Of a DNA stretch of 64,000 nt, positions 24,157 to 36,974 are shown in pieces (positions within the stretch are counted from its first letter, which is position 1; each line of letters starts with the position of its first letter). The notes under the pieces were generated by a model. It did no database searches. It was not told the DNA's origin and saw only the letters and a list, made by a program, of their open reading frames with translations. This stretch comes from Kryptolebias marmoratus. Taxonomy: Eukaryota; Chordata; Actinopteri; Cyprinodontiformes; Rivulidae. The translations under genes were made by a program, and so were the position numbers. The stretch is taken from the NCBI RefSeq assembly GCF_001649575.2, contig NC_051449.1:16032788-16096787 (forward strand). Reading direction: 5' to 3'.

Positions 24157-24168
24157 TCTCTCTCTCTG

Positions 24169-24246
<78 letters not shown>
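24157..24246. repeat. (CT)n(AT)n microsatellite
   Basis: CT units 24157-24182 followed by about 32 AT units to 24246. Confidence 0.97.
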
Positions 24247-24249
<3 letters not shown>

Positions 24250-24639
24250 CCAGGTTTGGCCAGTGTTTAATTTAGTTCTGATAGCTCAACATTAACTGAA
24301 ATATTGTGTATAAATCTACTTGGGGTTTTGTAAACCCAATTATAGGGACAATTTAATTTTTTATTATCTGAGTGCATGCTTCATCCAAAAAGTAACTCAG
24401 AAACATTTATTTTTATTATTACTATTTTTATTTCTTTATTTTTTGCTGGCTTTTTTTTTTCTTCTCAAACATACAAATGGACACCACACAGCTGTATGCC
24501 AAACCACTGTGTGTTCTATGAAAATCTGTTTGTGTTTGGCCTCAAGTTGTTTTCATATTGCATTTTATTTTTTCTTTCCGGCCGGATGTATCAACTTCAA
24601 TGACCAAATGCTGACTCTGAGCCTGGTTTATATATGAAA

Positions 24640-25270
24640 CACTGGTTCAGCTGTAATCCAAACCAGGCGTATTTGTCACAGTTGCCTTCACCGCCTAAGC
24701 CTGTGGTTCTTTTTTCCATCTCAGAAAAACCTAGGGAAGACACTCCGGTGAAATCTCTAATAAAGTTACTTTCAGTGTTCTTTTCACCAGGTCAGAGAGA
24801 GATTCAACCATTTCGAGCAAAATCTGACATAAAGATGTGTTCCTAATTAGGTTTGAGAGCAAATAATAAATTTGTAAATGTGTCAGCCCTGAGAGCCACT
24901 GCAGTAAATGTGCCATATTCTACAGAGCAGAGTATTAAAGGTGGAGAGGGCTTTTTTTAAATCTCCTTCTTCATCTCTGGGTGTGCTATTGAGTAGAAAG
25001 ACTTTATATGGTACTTTTTGTTACAGGAGATACTGGTTGAATAACCATCAGAATTATCAATAATTGTGGAGAAGAGGTCCACAGTCCTACCCAGTAATTG
25101 TGGTTTCTATTATTGAAAAGAGTTTTCAGCTTGAGATGAGACCTCGGTGTGAAACAATAGGCTAGCGCCATACCCCCCCACCCAGAGCAATTAAAACCAC
25201 CCTCATATCGTCCCGTCATAATGAATATGTTACAGAGACATCTAATTACTCTACATGTAGGATGTCAGAG
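24640..25270. promoter_or_regulatory. candidate conserved non-coding element B
   Basis: Repeat-free block with a homeodomain core CTAATTAG (24843-24850), ATTATCAATAATTGTGG (about 25053-25069) and CAGTAATTGTGG (about 25091), which resemble homeodomain and SOX half-sites in spaced repeats. The motif density fits a neural enhancer; this is inference. Confidence 0.35.
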
Positions 25271-27422
25271 AGTCTTTGCAGAGCTTAGTGAGCACACAAC
25301 TCATCTATTAATTGGATTTTTGTGCTGAATACAGTGCTTTTTTTTCTTACTATAGGTGAATTACATCATCATGACCAACCTATTCTTTAATATTGAGCTG
25401 TAGACTTGAAGCTTTAACTTTAGTTTGATTCAAACACAAAGTATGTTCATATTTTCAGCTACCTCAGATGACAGGAGAAGAAGAAGAAGAAGAAAGTTGA
25501 TGACATATAAGTCTTTGAACTTTGGGGTGCACATTTAGCATGTGGGTCAACCACACAGACCCTGTTTGTTATACATTGTTTAAGAGCAGTTTTTAAAAAT
25601 AATTTCTAGTTGTGTGTTTGGAAATGGCATTCAAGTGTCTGTTTAGTTTTCAGGAGATATTTTTGAGGTTCATTTTGGGGCAGTCATAACCAGAGTTGGC
25701 ACATCTTCTTTCATGGTTGAATATCTTTTAAAATAGGACACACATTTGTGGAACTTGTGTTGGAATAATTATTGTGTGCACAGTAAGACAACTTCCAGCA
25801 TATTTTAGCATGTGAAAAGGAAAACAAACAGTTGTAATTCACTAACAGCTGATTTGAACAGGGATTAAAGTTTAGCAAAGAGATGAAAAAATATATTCAG
25901 GAGTAATAACTAACTGACTACACAGGTACAGATTGGTTAAACTATGTAAACTGGGCTGTTTGGTTCTGATCAAAAATAAGATTGCCTATTTCGTTAATAA
26001 AATCAATACATGTCACATAGCTTAAAGTTAAAGTTAAACTACACCCACATTTTTCATTGTTTTTCTGACTGAACATTAAAGAGAGTTTAACATTAAGGTA
26101 ATAAATCCTAATGTGTCGTATAACGTAATTTGAACAGAATGCTCAACAGTCTGTTTCTGTGTGGTGATGCTACTATGGAAATGAAGAACACTAATGTGAG
26201 AGCGTCCTGGACATTTAGAAAAGTTATCCATCTCTACGCCCTCATTTGTGACATCAAGAGCATTTAAATTGTGGCTATGAAATTGCATCTATGATAAAAG
26301 TAATGAGGAAACTAAATATTAAGGGATTGTAAATTGTGTCTTAGTGTTTGTTTTATTCTTGTAAGCACTGTGTAACAGTATATAAAAAAAGACAAAAAAA
26401 CTCCTGAATCGTAAAATGAAAACTGTGTCTATTTTTACCATTGTTTCCATCCCAATTTGTCCTAGACCTCTTCCAGTGGGTAATGTGACTGCCAGTTAGT
26501 ACTTTACAATAGTTCTTTAAAGCCAAAACAAGGTTTGCACAAAAGGCTCATGGATTGCATGAGCAAACATGGCTCCAGAGACTCTTGGTGCTTTACAAAT
26601 GAAAGGTATTGCTATTATTCTTATTTAAAAAGTGTCCTACAAACATTTTTTTAATGAAGTTTACAAGTGAGCTGTCCTGTAAATCACCACACGGGACTAT
26701 CAGTGCACTCTCTGTAGTTACATTATAATTGCTGCAATAAGTACACAAAGTAAAGCAAAATCAGCATTTGTCTACCCAGCTTACAGTTTATCTCTAAGCT
26801 TTCTAAGTAATGCACATCTCTAAATTGCTCTCTGACATACATACCATTGGTGTGAAATATGGCCAAAATGGAAGGTCACATGTTCCAGTCGTCCAAAGTT
26901 GTTTAATTTAATTTTAGAAATTGTTGCTTCCCGTTCGCTGATCACAAAGAATTATGCCAAAATCTAATATGGAAATTGGTAAAACTTTAATTTTATGCAT
27001 GTAATAAAAACATGTTTGAATTGGTGCCTGGTGCTGTACAATTCTTTGTCTCTTTCTAAAATAATGCTGTGCTTTAGATTATAGCTTTGTTTGAATCTAA
27101 GGTAAATGGTGTACATAAGTGTGTCTTCTTCTTTTTTAAAAGTTGCATCAAATCTCCATAGGTGCAATGATTCAGCACTGTAGAATGCTTTAATCTTTCT
27201 CTGTCCTCCTTCCATTTGTTTTTCTCCTTTTTGCTGAAAACTCTATATTTAAGACAACCCAAAGATCAAGGCCTGTTTGGGTGTTTGCACAACGCAAGGA
27301 TTGAAAGCTGTGGAGGAGAGAGAATGAGGATGAGCTAGACTGGAGGAGAGCAATGAGATAAACACAGAGAGTAAGAGAAGAAGAAAGGAAAAGATCAGGA
27401 GGCATATGACTGCTAGTGAATG
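25271..27422. other. unique intron DNA
   Basis: AT-rich; a short (GAA)n run lies at about 25479-25496. No exon or repeat family was recognised. Confidence 0.5.
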
Positions 27423-27436
27423 GTTGCCATGGTGAC
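27423..27436. promoter_or_regulatory. RFX X-box-like motif
   Basis: GTTGCCATGGTGAC fits the X-box pattern GTNRCC-N-RGYAAC in the left half and at most positions of the right half. X-boxes bind RFX factors, which act in neural and ciliary genes. A similar motif sits in the 5' flank at 5446-5459. Confidence 0.4.
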
Positions 27437-27949
27437 ACGATTGGGTGCTTAGACAGGAGTTTTAAAGAAAGGTGGCGTTTTTATTGCCACAGCAGGAAGA
27501 AGACAGGAAGGAAGGAGGAAAAAAAAATATGTTTGAGGGTACACCTTTTTCTCCACACGCTGTTGCTATCTGAATAACGACGATCATAAAAGCACGTCGA
27601 GGTATCAAACACGGAATCATCAAATGCTGTTCAGCTCAGGGACAATTTATTCTCACTTAAAGCTCTTCACCTTCCTTCCTGTTCTGCTCATCCTCCTCTG
27701 TGATGCCAGAATCAAGTCAACTGTTTCTCAGAAGTGAAGAGGCAAAGAAAACAAAGAGAGCATCTGTAGGTGTCAGGTTTTTTGATTGCCAATAAAATTT
27801 CCTGTTTACAGGGTATTGTAGAACATTTTTCTGTTTGCATTTCAGTAAATAAATGCATTGTAAATAGGATGGAAAACTCTAAAATAAGTACAGTACATGA
27901 TATTGAAGGCAGAATTAAGCTGCTTGTAAAGGTGAGCAGTTGACACAAT

Positions 27950-28110
27950 GATGCACTTTATGTAACCCGCTTGGTAATTTATTTAGTCTTTCATCCAGCT
28001 CTCTGTCCCACCTCCAATTTCGGTTCAATGGTCCATTTGAATTGATGCGCACATGATTAATTGGACACAATGCTAATGGATTATTATTATTATGCTATTT
28101 GTAATAACAT
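27950..28110. promoter_or_regulatory. candidate conserved non-coding element C
   Basis: Repeat-free sequence with ATGATTAATTGGACACAATGC (homeodomain core with a CACAATG SOX-like site) and a short ATT run. The preceding 27437-27949 and following 28111-28410 are unique with nothing recognised. Confidence 0.3.
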
Positions 28111-28410
28111 TAGGCTCACCAGACTTCCAAGGCATAGTCACCAATTTTATCTATAAAAAGAAAAAGCTATGACCATTCAGGGCATAGAAAACGAACATCT
28201 GAGGTGTCCTGGAGTGTTTGGTATCAGAAAATTAACAATAGATCCCTTTCGATTATAGGGTGGGGTCTCTGTGAAATGGAAAGTTCATCCCACAGATGCT
28301 GTTTGATCCCAATCATTCTGATATCTAAAGCTTTTAGAGGCCAGATAAACACATTGGACTCTTTGATTTGTTCCTAACAAGTTTTTGGAAAGGCCAATGG
28401 GGGTCTACTG

Positions 28411-28540
28411 ATGCTGCGGTGGTACGGTGGTCAGTGCTGTGGTCTTGTAATCCTGAAGTTGCAGGTTCAAACCCAGGTTGTGGCAAGAAGGGCATCTGGC
28501 GTAAAACAATTGCCAAATTGTGCGTGTGAGTTTCCTTGCT
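28411..28540 (+). repeat. tRNA-headed SINE copy, plus orientation
   Basis: GGTACGGTGGTCAGTGCTG (A-box region), GCAGGTTCAAACCCAGG (B box), then GAAGGGCATCTGGCGTAAAAC and AATTGCCAAATTGTGCG. Same family as 19214-19350, opposite strand. Confidence 0.8.
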
Positions 28541-29754
28541 TGAAAGAACTTTAATGGTGGTCTGCTGATAGGAGCTATTGCTGTTGCCATGTTGTTGGGG
28601 GCTGGTCAGCAGAAATGCTTTGGTGGGTGTAAAATCTTAAAGTAGGATCCACCTTTTCCCATGTTTGATTGTAACAAGATGAGCAGTGTTACTTGCCTTA
28701 CCTGTCGTTGGTCATAATGTTTTGGCTGTTTACTGTATGTAGTTTTAAAAAGCAGCTCCCAACAAGTTTTTTTTTTAAGCTGCCAGGCTAGTAAAGGTCA
28801 AAGTAGAAAGAAACTTTAAAATGTATGCAGGCTCACAAGGTGGGGAGATGGACAAACAGTCAGACCCTGACTAGGAATATTTTCCATCCATGTTTTAGGA
28901 TTCAAGGGTAGTAATTTATGACATTCCATGAACACACTGTCTTTAAGATTTCTTACCGCAAATAAATGAAAAGATTGAGCTGCCTGGTTATATGCACAGC
29001 TTTATAGACACCTAAAAAATGTAAATAAATCAATAAACAAAAAGCTCTTCGGAGGTAGTTAAATTGGCCTGGGGTAAAGGAAGCGTTTACAGATGTTCCT
29101 GTGTGTGATCTTGAACACCGGACAATCTGCTCAGTTTCCCCCTATGATGTCCTGATTTCATCATCCTGGCAAAAGCAATACATCTTAATTTGCCACTGTC
29201 ACCACAGCTTGGCCTCGATCTGTCAGTTTCTCAACAACAGGGAAAGGTGTTACACATGAGAAGGACATCAGTTCAAAGGCAATACGACATTCTAGCAGTC
29301 ATTTTTTGAAAGGGGTGGCAACTTTTAAGTTTGTTTGAACTCTACAGATTGGTTTTGGGTTCTTCTGATGTTTTGAAATATTTTGGGTATAACAATTCTC
29401 AATCCACTGAGCTTTGTTAATGCAAAGCAGTAAAGTAAATTACTGAAAAAGTTTTGCAAGCAATTTGTTCTTTTAGAAAAGTTAACGATGCGTCAAAAAT
29501 GAATATATGTGAAACAGCGTAATTTGGAAAAAGATCAGTGCTGCATACCTCATAATACAATATAATTAAATTTACTACAATTATTCAGATGTTTTACAAA
29601 AACATAAAAAGCAACCACATTTGGAACATACTGACTTTTTAACTTTTTTTTGTAACTTTTCCTAAACGTCAACATATAAACCTCAGTTTGCCTTAATTAT
29701 CATAATAAATTGGGTGTTGCACTAGGAGCTTTGTTGCTTAACATTTAAAACTAT
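28541..29754. other. unique intron DNA
   Basis: No exon or known repeat recognised. Confidence 0.45.
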
Positions 29755-30150
29755 TATAAATGTTATGGATTATGGGACTTGGTAGTCTTTCATATTTAAT
29801 TTTATAGTTTTATTTCCTGTTATGTTTTAAAAAGTTTTATTGTCCTGTCTTCTCGTTCCTGAACCCAGTGACTGTATTTGGCTGTCTTTAGTTGACCTTG
29901 TCATTGTTGTTTTATTTTATTTATTTTTTTATTTTTCTGTGCCTTTCTAACCAACCTGAAGTTATCATCTCTTTCATTATGTTTACTCCTTTGTGTCTCT
30001 CAGATTTTATTTGTTCTTTTTTGTTGTTGTTTGTTTTACTTTTGAATCCTTGACTTGATGTCTTTCTACTTTAGTTTGGCTCTTTTCTGGAGTTTCTGCT
30101 TTTGCAGTAGTTCTTTTTTCACCACAACAATAAAACAATGTAATATTAAG
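29755..30150 (+). repeat. T-rich repeat-like segment ending in AATAAA
   Basis: A pyrimidine-rich segment with TTGTCCTGTCTTCTCGTTCC and TTTAGTTTGGCTCTTTTCTGG phrases, ending CACCACAACAATAAAACAATG. The composition and final polyadenylation signal resemble the 3' part of an LTR or retro-element seen in fish genomes. Class uncertain; it may be unique DNA. Confidence 0.3.
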
Positions 30151-31724
30151 CCACCATATTGTGTGTCCCACTTTAAAAATCTCTAATGCAATTTAGATGT
30201 AAAGATACTGGTTTTGACAACAAAGTATCAAAAATCATCTTTATCTAAAAGAAAATGATCCCTTACTCAAGTGGCAAACTGGAAAATAAAATTTGATTAC
30301 CCCTAAAGTGACACTGTAAGCAATGGGAATGCCAGTAAAAAATATCTCCAATCTTTTATTTATTTATTTTTTTTTAAGCGCACTCAACAGGATGTCTTAC
30401 TTTAAGCTCTTCTGTGTGCAGTTTACGTGGTTGATATTTGTAACTTCCAGCTGGTATGTCTCTGGCTCCCTTTGGCATTTCCTGACCCTGTTATGTCAGT
30501 CTGAACCGCAGGAAACATGGAAACGTAAGATCAATCAGTCAGAACCCAAAATAGGACACAGACTTTCTCCTCCTGTCACTCAGCACAGTTATCTAAAAGT
30601 AAAAGTATGTTCACTGAAGTCCAGGTCAAGAGTGGAAAATGTTTCATCTTTTCCTCTTTGGTCTAGATGTGTCCAATGGTGCATTTTCTTTGAATTCCTC
30701 TGAGTTTAGTGAAGGTGTCTAGTTTAGTAACTTAACATGGCACTATTTTTATTTACAGTATTTTTTTTTTTATCACAAGTCCTGTTTTGTTTAGGCTCGC
30801 ATCACACTGAATGATAACCCCACTCCACTCCACAGCCTAACATGACTGGATTGCTGTAAATTTGGACACTGCTGCTCTCTTAGTTCTCACCAAGTAGGGT
30901 TTTCCCTGCAATTTGCTGCTTTCTTTTGCTCTACTACACTCAGTATGCCCACCCTGAAATGACTCTTGGACTGTGTCATGCAGCTATGTGCTGAAACAGT
31001 GGTCTTCAATTAAAATATAGCAAATCACATTTAGGATTTTTTTCTCTTTTATTGTTGTTTTTTTTCACTCATCATATTGTCTTTTCAGGACTGTACCTCT
31101 TCATGGGCTGACAATTACTCTCTGCAGGGCCAGGCGTGAGAATTACTGTAAATGATTTGAGTCATTGTCTGCCATTTCATAATCCCTATGCTAGAAGATC
31201 ATGCTATTCTAGTGTGATGTTACCACTGCTATTGTCCTGTCTGCACTAGGTTGGTTCCATGACCATGTCATGATCTCAGACATAACCTAGACCAGTGTAA
31301 CCAGTTCTACTTAAAGTTCTCTATGAACATGTCATGCTGGTGCACAAAGACCAAACAATATAGAAACTCCACCACCATGTTCCCCCATTCTGCACCCAGG
31401 ACCCCAATATGCTGCCACCACAATAATAAAAAGCCACAACCTTGCTACAGAAGTTTTGTGGATGCTCTAAACTATCACAAACATACTGTCACGCAATCAG
31501 GGTTGTCAATCATTATGGAGGAGTCTTAGCAAACAGCCACAAACCTAACAACAGGACTGCTACCATTGTGAAAGGCTCTTTAAAAGTAACTATTTACATC
31601 TCAAGGTTAGCATGACATGTGAATGAAAATAGATGTACGGGTCACATAAATGAGTCAAACATAAAATATTTGCATCATCAGTTCCTAGTTAAGCTTTGTG
31701 GCAAAGTTGCTCCCTCGCTGCCTC
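30151..31724. other. unique intron DNA
   Basis: Contains a 126-codon plus frame at 30323-30703 with no recognisable domain and no splice framing. Treated as non-coding. Confidence 0.45.
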
Positions 31725-31935
31725 ACTTTGCAAAACGACTGAAATGATACACCTCACATTGTCATCCCTGTCATGCAGCATTGGTTGGAACTGCAGCCTA
31801 ATTGTCAACTTAATGGCATGGATTTTGATGGGCATCACCTTATCATTGCACTTAACTAAATTACCACATTAACAGATGCGCATGAGAGATTTCTGAATAA
31901 GAGCTGTCTCCCTGCTACATCAAGATGAGATTAAA
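31725..31935. promoter_or_regulatory. candidate conserved non-coding element D
   Basis: Repeat-free block with evenly mixed base use, including CATTGGTTGGAACTGC, TTAACTAAATTACC and GATGCGCATGAGAG. It stands out from flanking A/T runs. Function inferred only. Confidence 0.3.
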
Positions 31936-32379
31936 ACCTTTTTGTTTATCAAGGATGAAAACTGTCTATGTTATAAAATCTGTATAAGTTCTTGACAAGT
32001 TGTTTGGAAAAAAAATATATTCAAGTCTTTTTGCCACACTTCAGCTGTGCCATTTAAAATTGGCGTACAGTCAAGAAATGGCTGTTCTAATTAAGCATGT
32101 AAAGTTGAAGAGTAAATTTGAAAAAAAAAAGTTATGAATAAAGAGAGAAAAACATTAGAAATGTTGGCGGGTACAGTTTAAGTGTGAAAAGGCCAAAAGG
32201 CAAGAGCTGATTGTTTATGTAACTACAGTATCCTTCCTTCTATAATAATACTGCATTTAACATCAGATAGTATCATGGGATGGTTGTTCCTCCCAGCTGC
32301 TTTCACCACACAGAAGCTACCACAAAGAACAAAAGAAATGTGTAAAAATGGAACGGCTCATATTTCTTCCCCTCCTATT

Positions 32380-32790
32380 TTTTCCCCCCCATTTTATCAC
32401 TGAGCTGTCACCACAACATTTTAGTGAGATGTTTCATAAAAATCACCTGGCCAACTGTGTCAAAGGCGGATATAGCATCTGGAAATTTAAGCCCGATCCA
32501 TTAATGGGAAATTTATTTTTTACTCAATGTCAAGACGGGCCAGACAGCACCGGAGCGGCTGCTGATGGCTGTGAATGTCGCACACGTGCAATAAGCACTG
32601 AGCTGGTGAAATATGTACATGGTCATGAATTTTCAATTTGTCAAGGTTTGCTTCCTTGGGGGGGATTATCACCTATAAACCATATGGGTGGTAAAAATAG
32701 AGACTTTGTTATAAAATGGACAATGACACAGGGGGATGGGGATAGAGATAGTCTCAAGTTTAACAAGTCTAGGCTGGAGCTTGCAGTGTT
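32380..32790. promoter_or_regulatory. candidate conserved non-coding element E
   Basis: The longest open frame in the window (161 codons, plus, 32348-32833) covers this block, but the protein has no domain I recognise and the frame continues smoothly into low-complexity ends. The DNA mixes AT-rich words (TCATGAATTTTCAATTTGTC) with kept CG sites (CACCGGAGCGG, GTCGCACACGTGC, the latter holding an E-box CACGTG). This looks more like a regulatory element than an exon; no acceptor/donor pair frames it. Confidence 0.4.
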
Positions 32791-34968
32791 TTGGGAAATG
32801 CTGTTAACCATTTTAATTGTGTGTTTTTTGTGATATGTTATGGGATTACCTGATTTTCCTTCTCTGAATAGATGAAGAAGTTAACTGCGTATATACCCTT
32901 TTTTCCTCCACATACTACATCCATCAGTTTTATTTATAAAAAAAAACAATTCACAGCAGACTTCATCACAAGGCACTTTATAAAGACAGGAAACAAGTTC
33001 AACTGGTCAGGTTCTTTTCATCCTCTAAGACATCTCCGCCTCTGAGAAATGATTGCATGACTTCATGTTTTCTCCTTGGCTCTGAGGTTAAGTGTTAGTG
33101 CTAGTTCTTTAATCTCATCCCAGAGCTGCTTGCTTCTGCTGCCTCAAATGAAAGAAAAAGAAAGAAAAAACAACCCCACAAGCACCAGCTCCGCATTTGT
33201 CTTTCTACCATTTTTACCCAAGTGATTTTGACAGCATTCTGTAACTGGTTGTGTAGGCATGAAGTATACCTATCAGAATAGTCTGCTTGTTAGACGTGTG
33301 ATGTTCCAGGCTTTAAAACTGTAGTGAATTGCTCCATATATGTATGCTGAACTCCCGTTCAAATCACTTTCTCTCTCCCTCCCTTCTGAGGGTTGCTAGG
33401 GTCTTTGCTAGACTGCTTCAATTGAGAAATGTTTTGGTCACCTGCATGAAGGTGTGCACCATGTCCTACATGATGAGATCCTATACCAACACGTGCCTTT
33501 CAAGTTATTTACAACCTTAAAAAATATTGTGAAATCACTGGCTTAGGTAAATATGGTTTGCCAGTATGTGCCTGTATTTTCAGACATTCTTTAAAAAAGG
33601 ACAGGGCATTAAACTGTTGATTAAACAGGTAAGGCGAGTAGTGCACTGAGTTGATCTCCATGATTGTGAAAGAAAAGGAGAAGAGGAACCGTATGACAAA
33701 AACAGAGAAAAAAAAAAATTGAAAGAAGGCCAGTAAGGATAGCATGGTGGTAAAAACAGGGAAGATTTGTGATGAGAGGAGACTGATGGACAAACAGAGT
33801 GAGAGATGAGCGTTCAATACATTAGATTAGTGGCTTTAGCTCTCAATATGTCTGAGCCCTGCTGCTGATCAAGCTAGGCCTTTCTTTGGGTGTGTGCTAA
33901 TGTAATTAGCTTTGCGATGCAGTCATTCTCAGTGTTGAAATGCTAAAGCATTTCTTATTTACTACCATGTTGTCAACAAGCAAAAACTACGAACTAAAGC
34001 ATTAGCCAGATGTCTTGTATTGAAATGTGTACATTGAGACCAGCTATTTGACTGAAGCAAAACACCGACATCCAAGCTGGTTTACTGCACCACAGATACC
34101 ATTTTGCCCCCCAGTACTGTGCTGAAACAGTGACTGTATATCCTTAAGCACACATTAGAAGTGTTACATTTAATCACTATGTATTAGATGGGCATCAGAA
34201 TGCCAAGGAATAAGGTATTGCAGTAGGTTTTGGGAGCTTGTTTTGTAGAAGTTTGAAGCATGATACTTTTCTTCAGCTGTCAGGAACTTGGAAGACTTCA
34301 GAACCCTGTGTTAGATTTGTTTTCTTTGTAGGAGGGTATCCTCCTTCAGAAGTTTCTTCTCACTTCTTGAGCGCCATGGTTTGTTTTATTTGCTCTCCAA
34401 GGACATTCTCAGACTGGCCTGGTGCACAGGTTGCATCTTTACTTTTTGGGATGAAAAATTTGAAGAAACCAAATCCTGATTTAAATTTTGACTGCATCTG
34501 GAAACAGTTTCTCTATCTAATGTTAGAATAACTCTAAAATGTTTATCATCCTTTTTTACTCAGTTCTTCAGATAAATATTATTCCAAAGACAGACCAATA
34601 AATAGACGCATACAAACTCAGTTTTATTCCCGGGGAAAAGAAGTGTTGATTTAATTCTCTAAGAGTTTGAAATCAAAGATGTACAATCAAATCCAAGTTA
34701 AATCTAAATCTATTCCTCTAGATTGGACTAATGGTGTAAATGCGGTGAAAACATCCTTTAACAAATTATATATCACTTTCAGAAAGCTCTCTGATGTGCA
34801 GGTGTTGTTTGAATTCCACTATCTACACTTCAGCAGCTTTGAATTCATTGCAGCAGACCTAATGCAGCCTGCATGTCACCTTCACACATCTGAACAAGCT
34901 TTTTAATGGCTTTCAGCTCCAGCTTCAACATGTAAAATAGCAGATTAAGCTGTACAAATAATCTGCAG

Positions 34969-34970
<2 letters not shown>
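32791..34970. other. unique intron DNA
   Basis: AT-rich with short A and T runs (32938-32947, 33706-33718). No exon or known repeat recognised. Confidence 0.5.

Positions 34971-35018
<48 letters not shown>
34971..35018. repeat. (AT)n microsatellite
   Basis: About 24 AT units. Confidence 0.97.
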
Positions 35019-35020
<2 letters not shown>

Positions 35021-35299
35021 CACCTCATCCATATTTACATTTGAAAGTAAATATACTTATAACAGTCATACATTTGGGTTCAAGTTTATTCCCATTTATG
35101 ACTGTATACAGGTCTGTAAATCATTTTCAAAATAAACTTTCTGTACAATGGAGCTTTAAAAACAATGGAACACTCTTCAAAACAAATTCAGTACAAGTAA
35201 GCTAAACTGTGTTCAATCATTTACTGCTTTGAATTATTTGAAACATTCAAGAATCCTGAAACACATTACCCGTTTTAGGCCTTATTTTGGAGAAATTGT

Positions 35300-35542
35300 C
35301 ATAACTGATACACATCCTAAAATGCTAATATATCATCACAGTTAATTGACCTTAGCAAAAAACATAAATGGCTATAGCTAAGTCAGTTTTATGGAAATTG
35401 AGCAACAATTTGGTTTGGTAATAGCTATGAGTCATCACCCAACATATACTCTCAGCGCTAACAAATTGTGAAAGATCTTTTTTTTAAATTTTGGAATGCA
35501 AGGCCACAGGTGACATACGTTCCTTGAAGGAATGCTGGTTTA
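35300..35542 (+). repeat. repeat H copy, truncated
   Basis: Carries ATGGCTATAGCTAAGTCAG, TTTGGTAATAGCTATGAGTC, CTCTCAGCGCTAACA and the terminal GTTCCTTGAAGGAATGC (35519-35535) followed by TGG. The front part is missing or decayed. Confidence 0.75.
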
Positions 35543-36339
35543 TTATTTATGAATTAGAATAACTACACAAGCAGTACATAATTTATCAAGGAGAAAAAAT
35601 ATATTTTGCATGTTTATATTTTTCAAGGATACACCAAAGCCACAGTTTTAAACCCCAAACCATTTTACATTAATGGGCTATCTATTAAAACAACCACATG
35701 CAGGCTTACAGTAATCCAGAACAGCTAGATGGGAGGTCGTTTTTTTAAACTGAACAAAATGTGTAGAATTTTTTTTTTGTTCACGTAGCACTTTCTATTA
35801 GCTGCAGTGTCAGCTTGTTCTCATAACAGGAGTAGCTATTAGTGGCTGTCCACAGCACCTAATGCAGCCTATATTACTATGAAAAGGAAAATTACCTTCA
35901 TGCTTCTAGCTTTGAATACATTACAAACACATAACTAAATGTAAAGACTAGCTGATTGAGGAGTATTTACTCAGAGATAATTCCCGCATTGTCATTGTAG
36001 TCTGGTTTTCTCTCAAACTCTTGACACTGTGTTGCGTCTGTAAGGTTAGCAGTGACAACTCATAGAAAGCTGCTGCTGCAACTATTGGAAACTTAATGAC
36101 TGTGATAATAATTTGCTTTATCAGCACGAATGTCACAGTAATGCGATGTTGGAACTCCGTTGCCAGTGTGAGTGTTATTACTTTAAGTTGGACATTGAAA
36201 AGGCAGTGATTTTTGTGATAGTGACATAGAAAATATAACATTTGAAAATAGCTTCAGGGATTGTTCTAATAATACATCATAATGACGTTGCCATAATTTT
36301 GCAGCTACTGTCAGCCAGAGTAAAACAGTAACATCGGAT
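35543..36339. other. unique intron DNA
   Basis: No exon or repeat recognised. Confidence 0.45.
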
Positions 36340-36545
36340 TGCATCTTTCCTTTTCTGCACTCTCATATACTGTATTTTATCTAAGAGTGCTCTGATTGAT
36401 CGGGCTCCATTTGTTATTGGCAGATATTCGTTCTAATTAATTTGAGTAGTGGTCACTGAAAAGGCTGATCCGAAGAGTTGATTGCGGCATCATTTTATCT
36501 TATGAAGCCTATAACTGGGAAATTTACTTAATAAAATTATACAAC
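36340..36545. promoter_or_regulatory. candidate conserved non-coding element F
   Basis: Contains TCTAATTAATTTGAG (homeodomain core at 36433-36440), CCATTTGTTATTGGC (SOX-like on the minus strand) and TGATTGATCGG (a PBX/HOX-like word) within 100 bp, free of repeats. This clustering is typical of vertebrate developmental enhancers; inference. Confidence 0.4.
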
Positions 36546-36974
36546 TGTTTATTCTAATTATTGATGTGAAAGACAACATTTTATTAATGCCGAAGACACT
36601 TTTATCCTAATTGACTAGCAATTGAGGAACAACAATATTATGAACACAATAGGCAGCAAGCAACTGACAACTCTGGTTACAGATTTAAGTTTATTAAACA
36701 CTTAAAATCTAAACAGTGCCTGTCATTTTAACTCTGGCCCTAAATGTACCTATGAGCCATTAAAATCTGAAGAAAAAAAATCACAGAAATGGAAATATTC
36801 TGATCCTTCTCTGAAGGTCTAAGATGTTTCCTGTGGGTAATCCTTCATTCTCTGCTTAACGATTTTCTACCAGGAGCTCTTTCTGATATTTTAAAAAAAA
36901 TGACAGATGGATTGATACATTTTTCCTCAGCACAGTGTTTTGTACTTATCACAAATTCACAGCATTTTGTTTAT

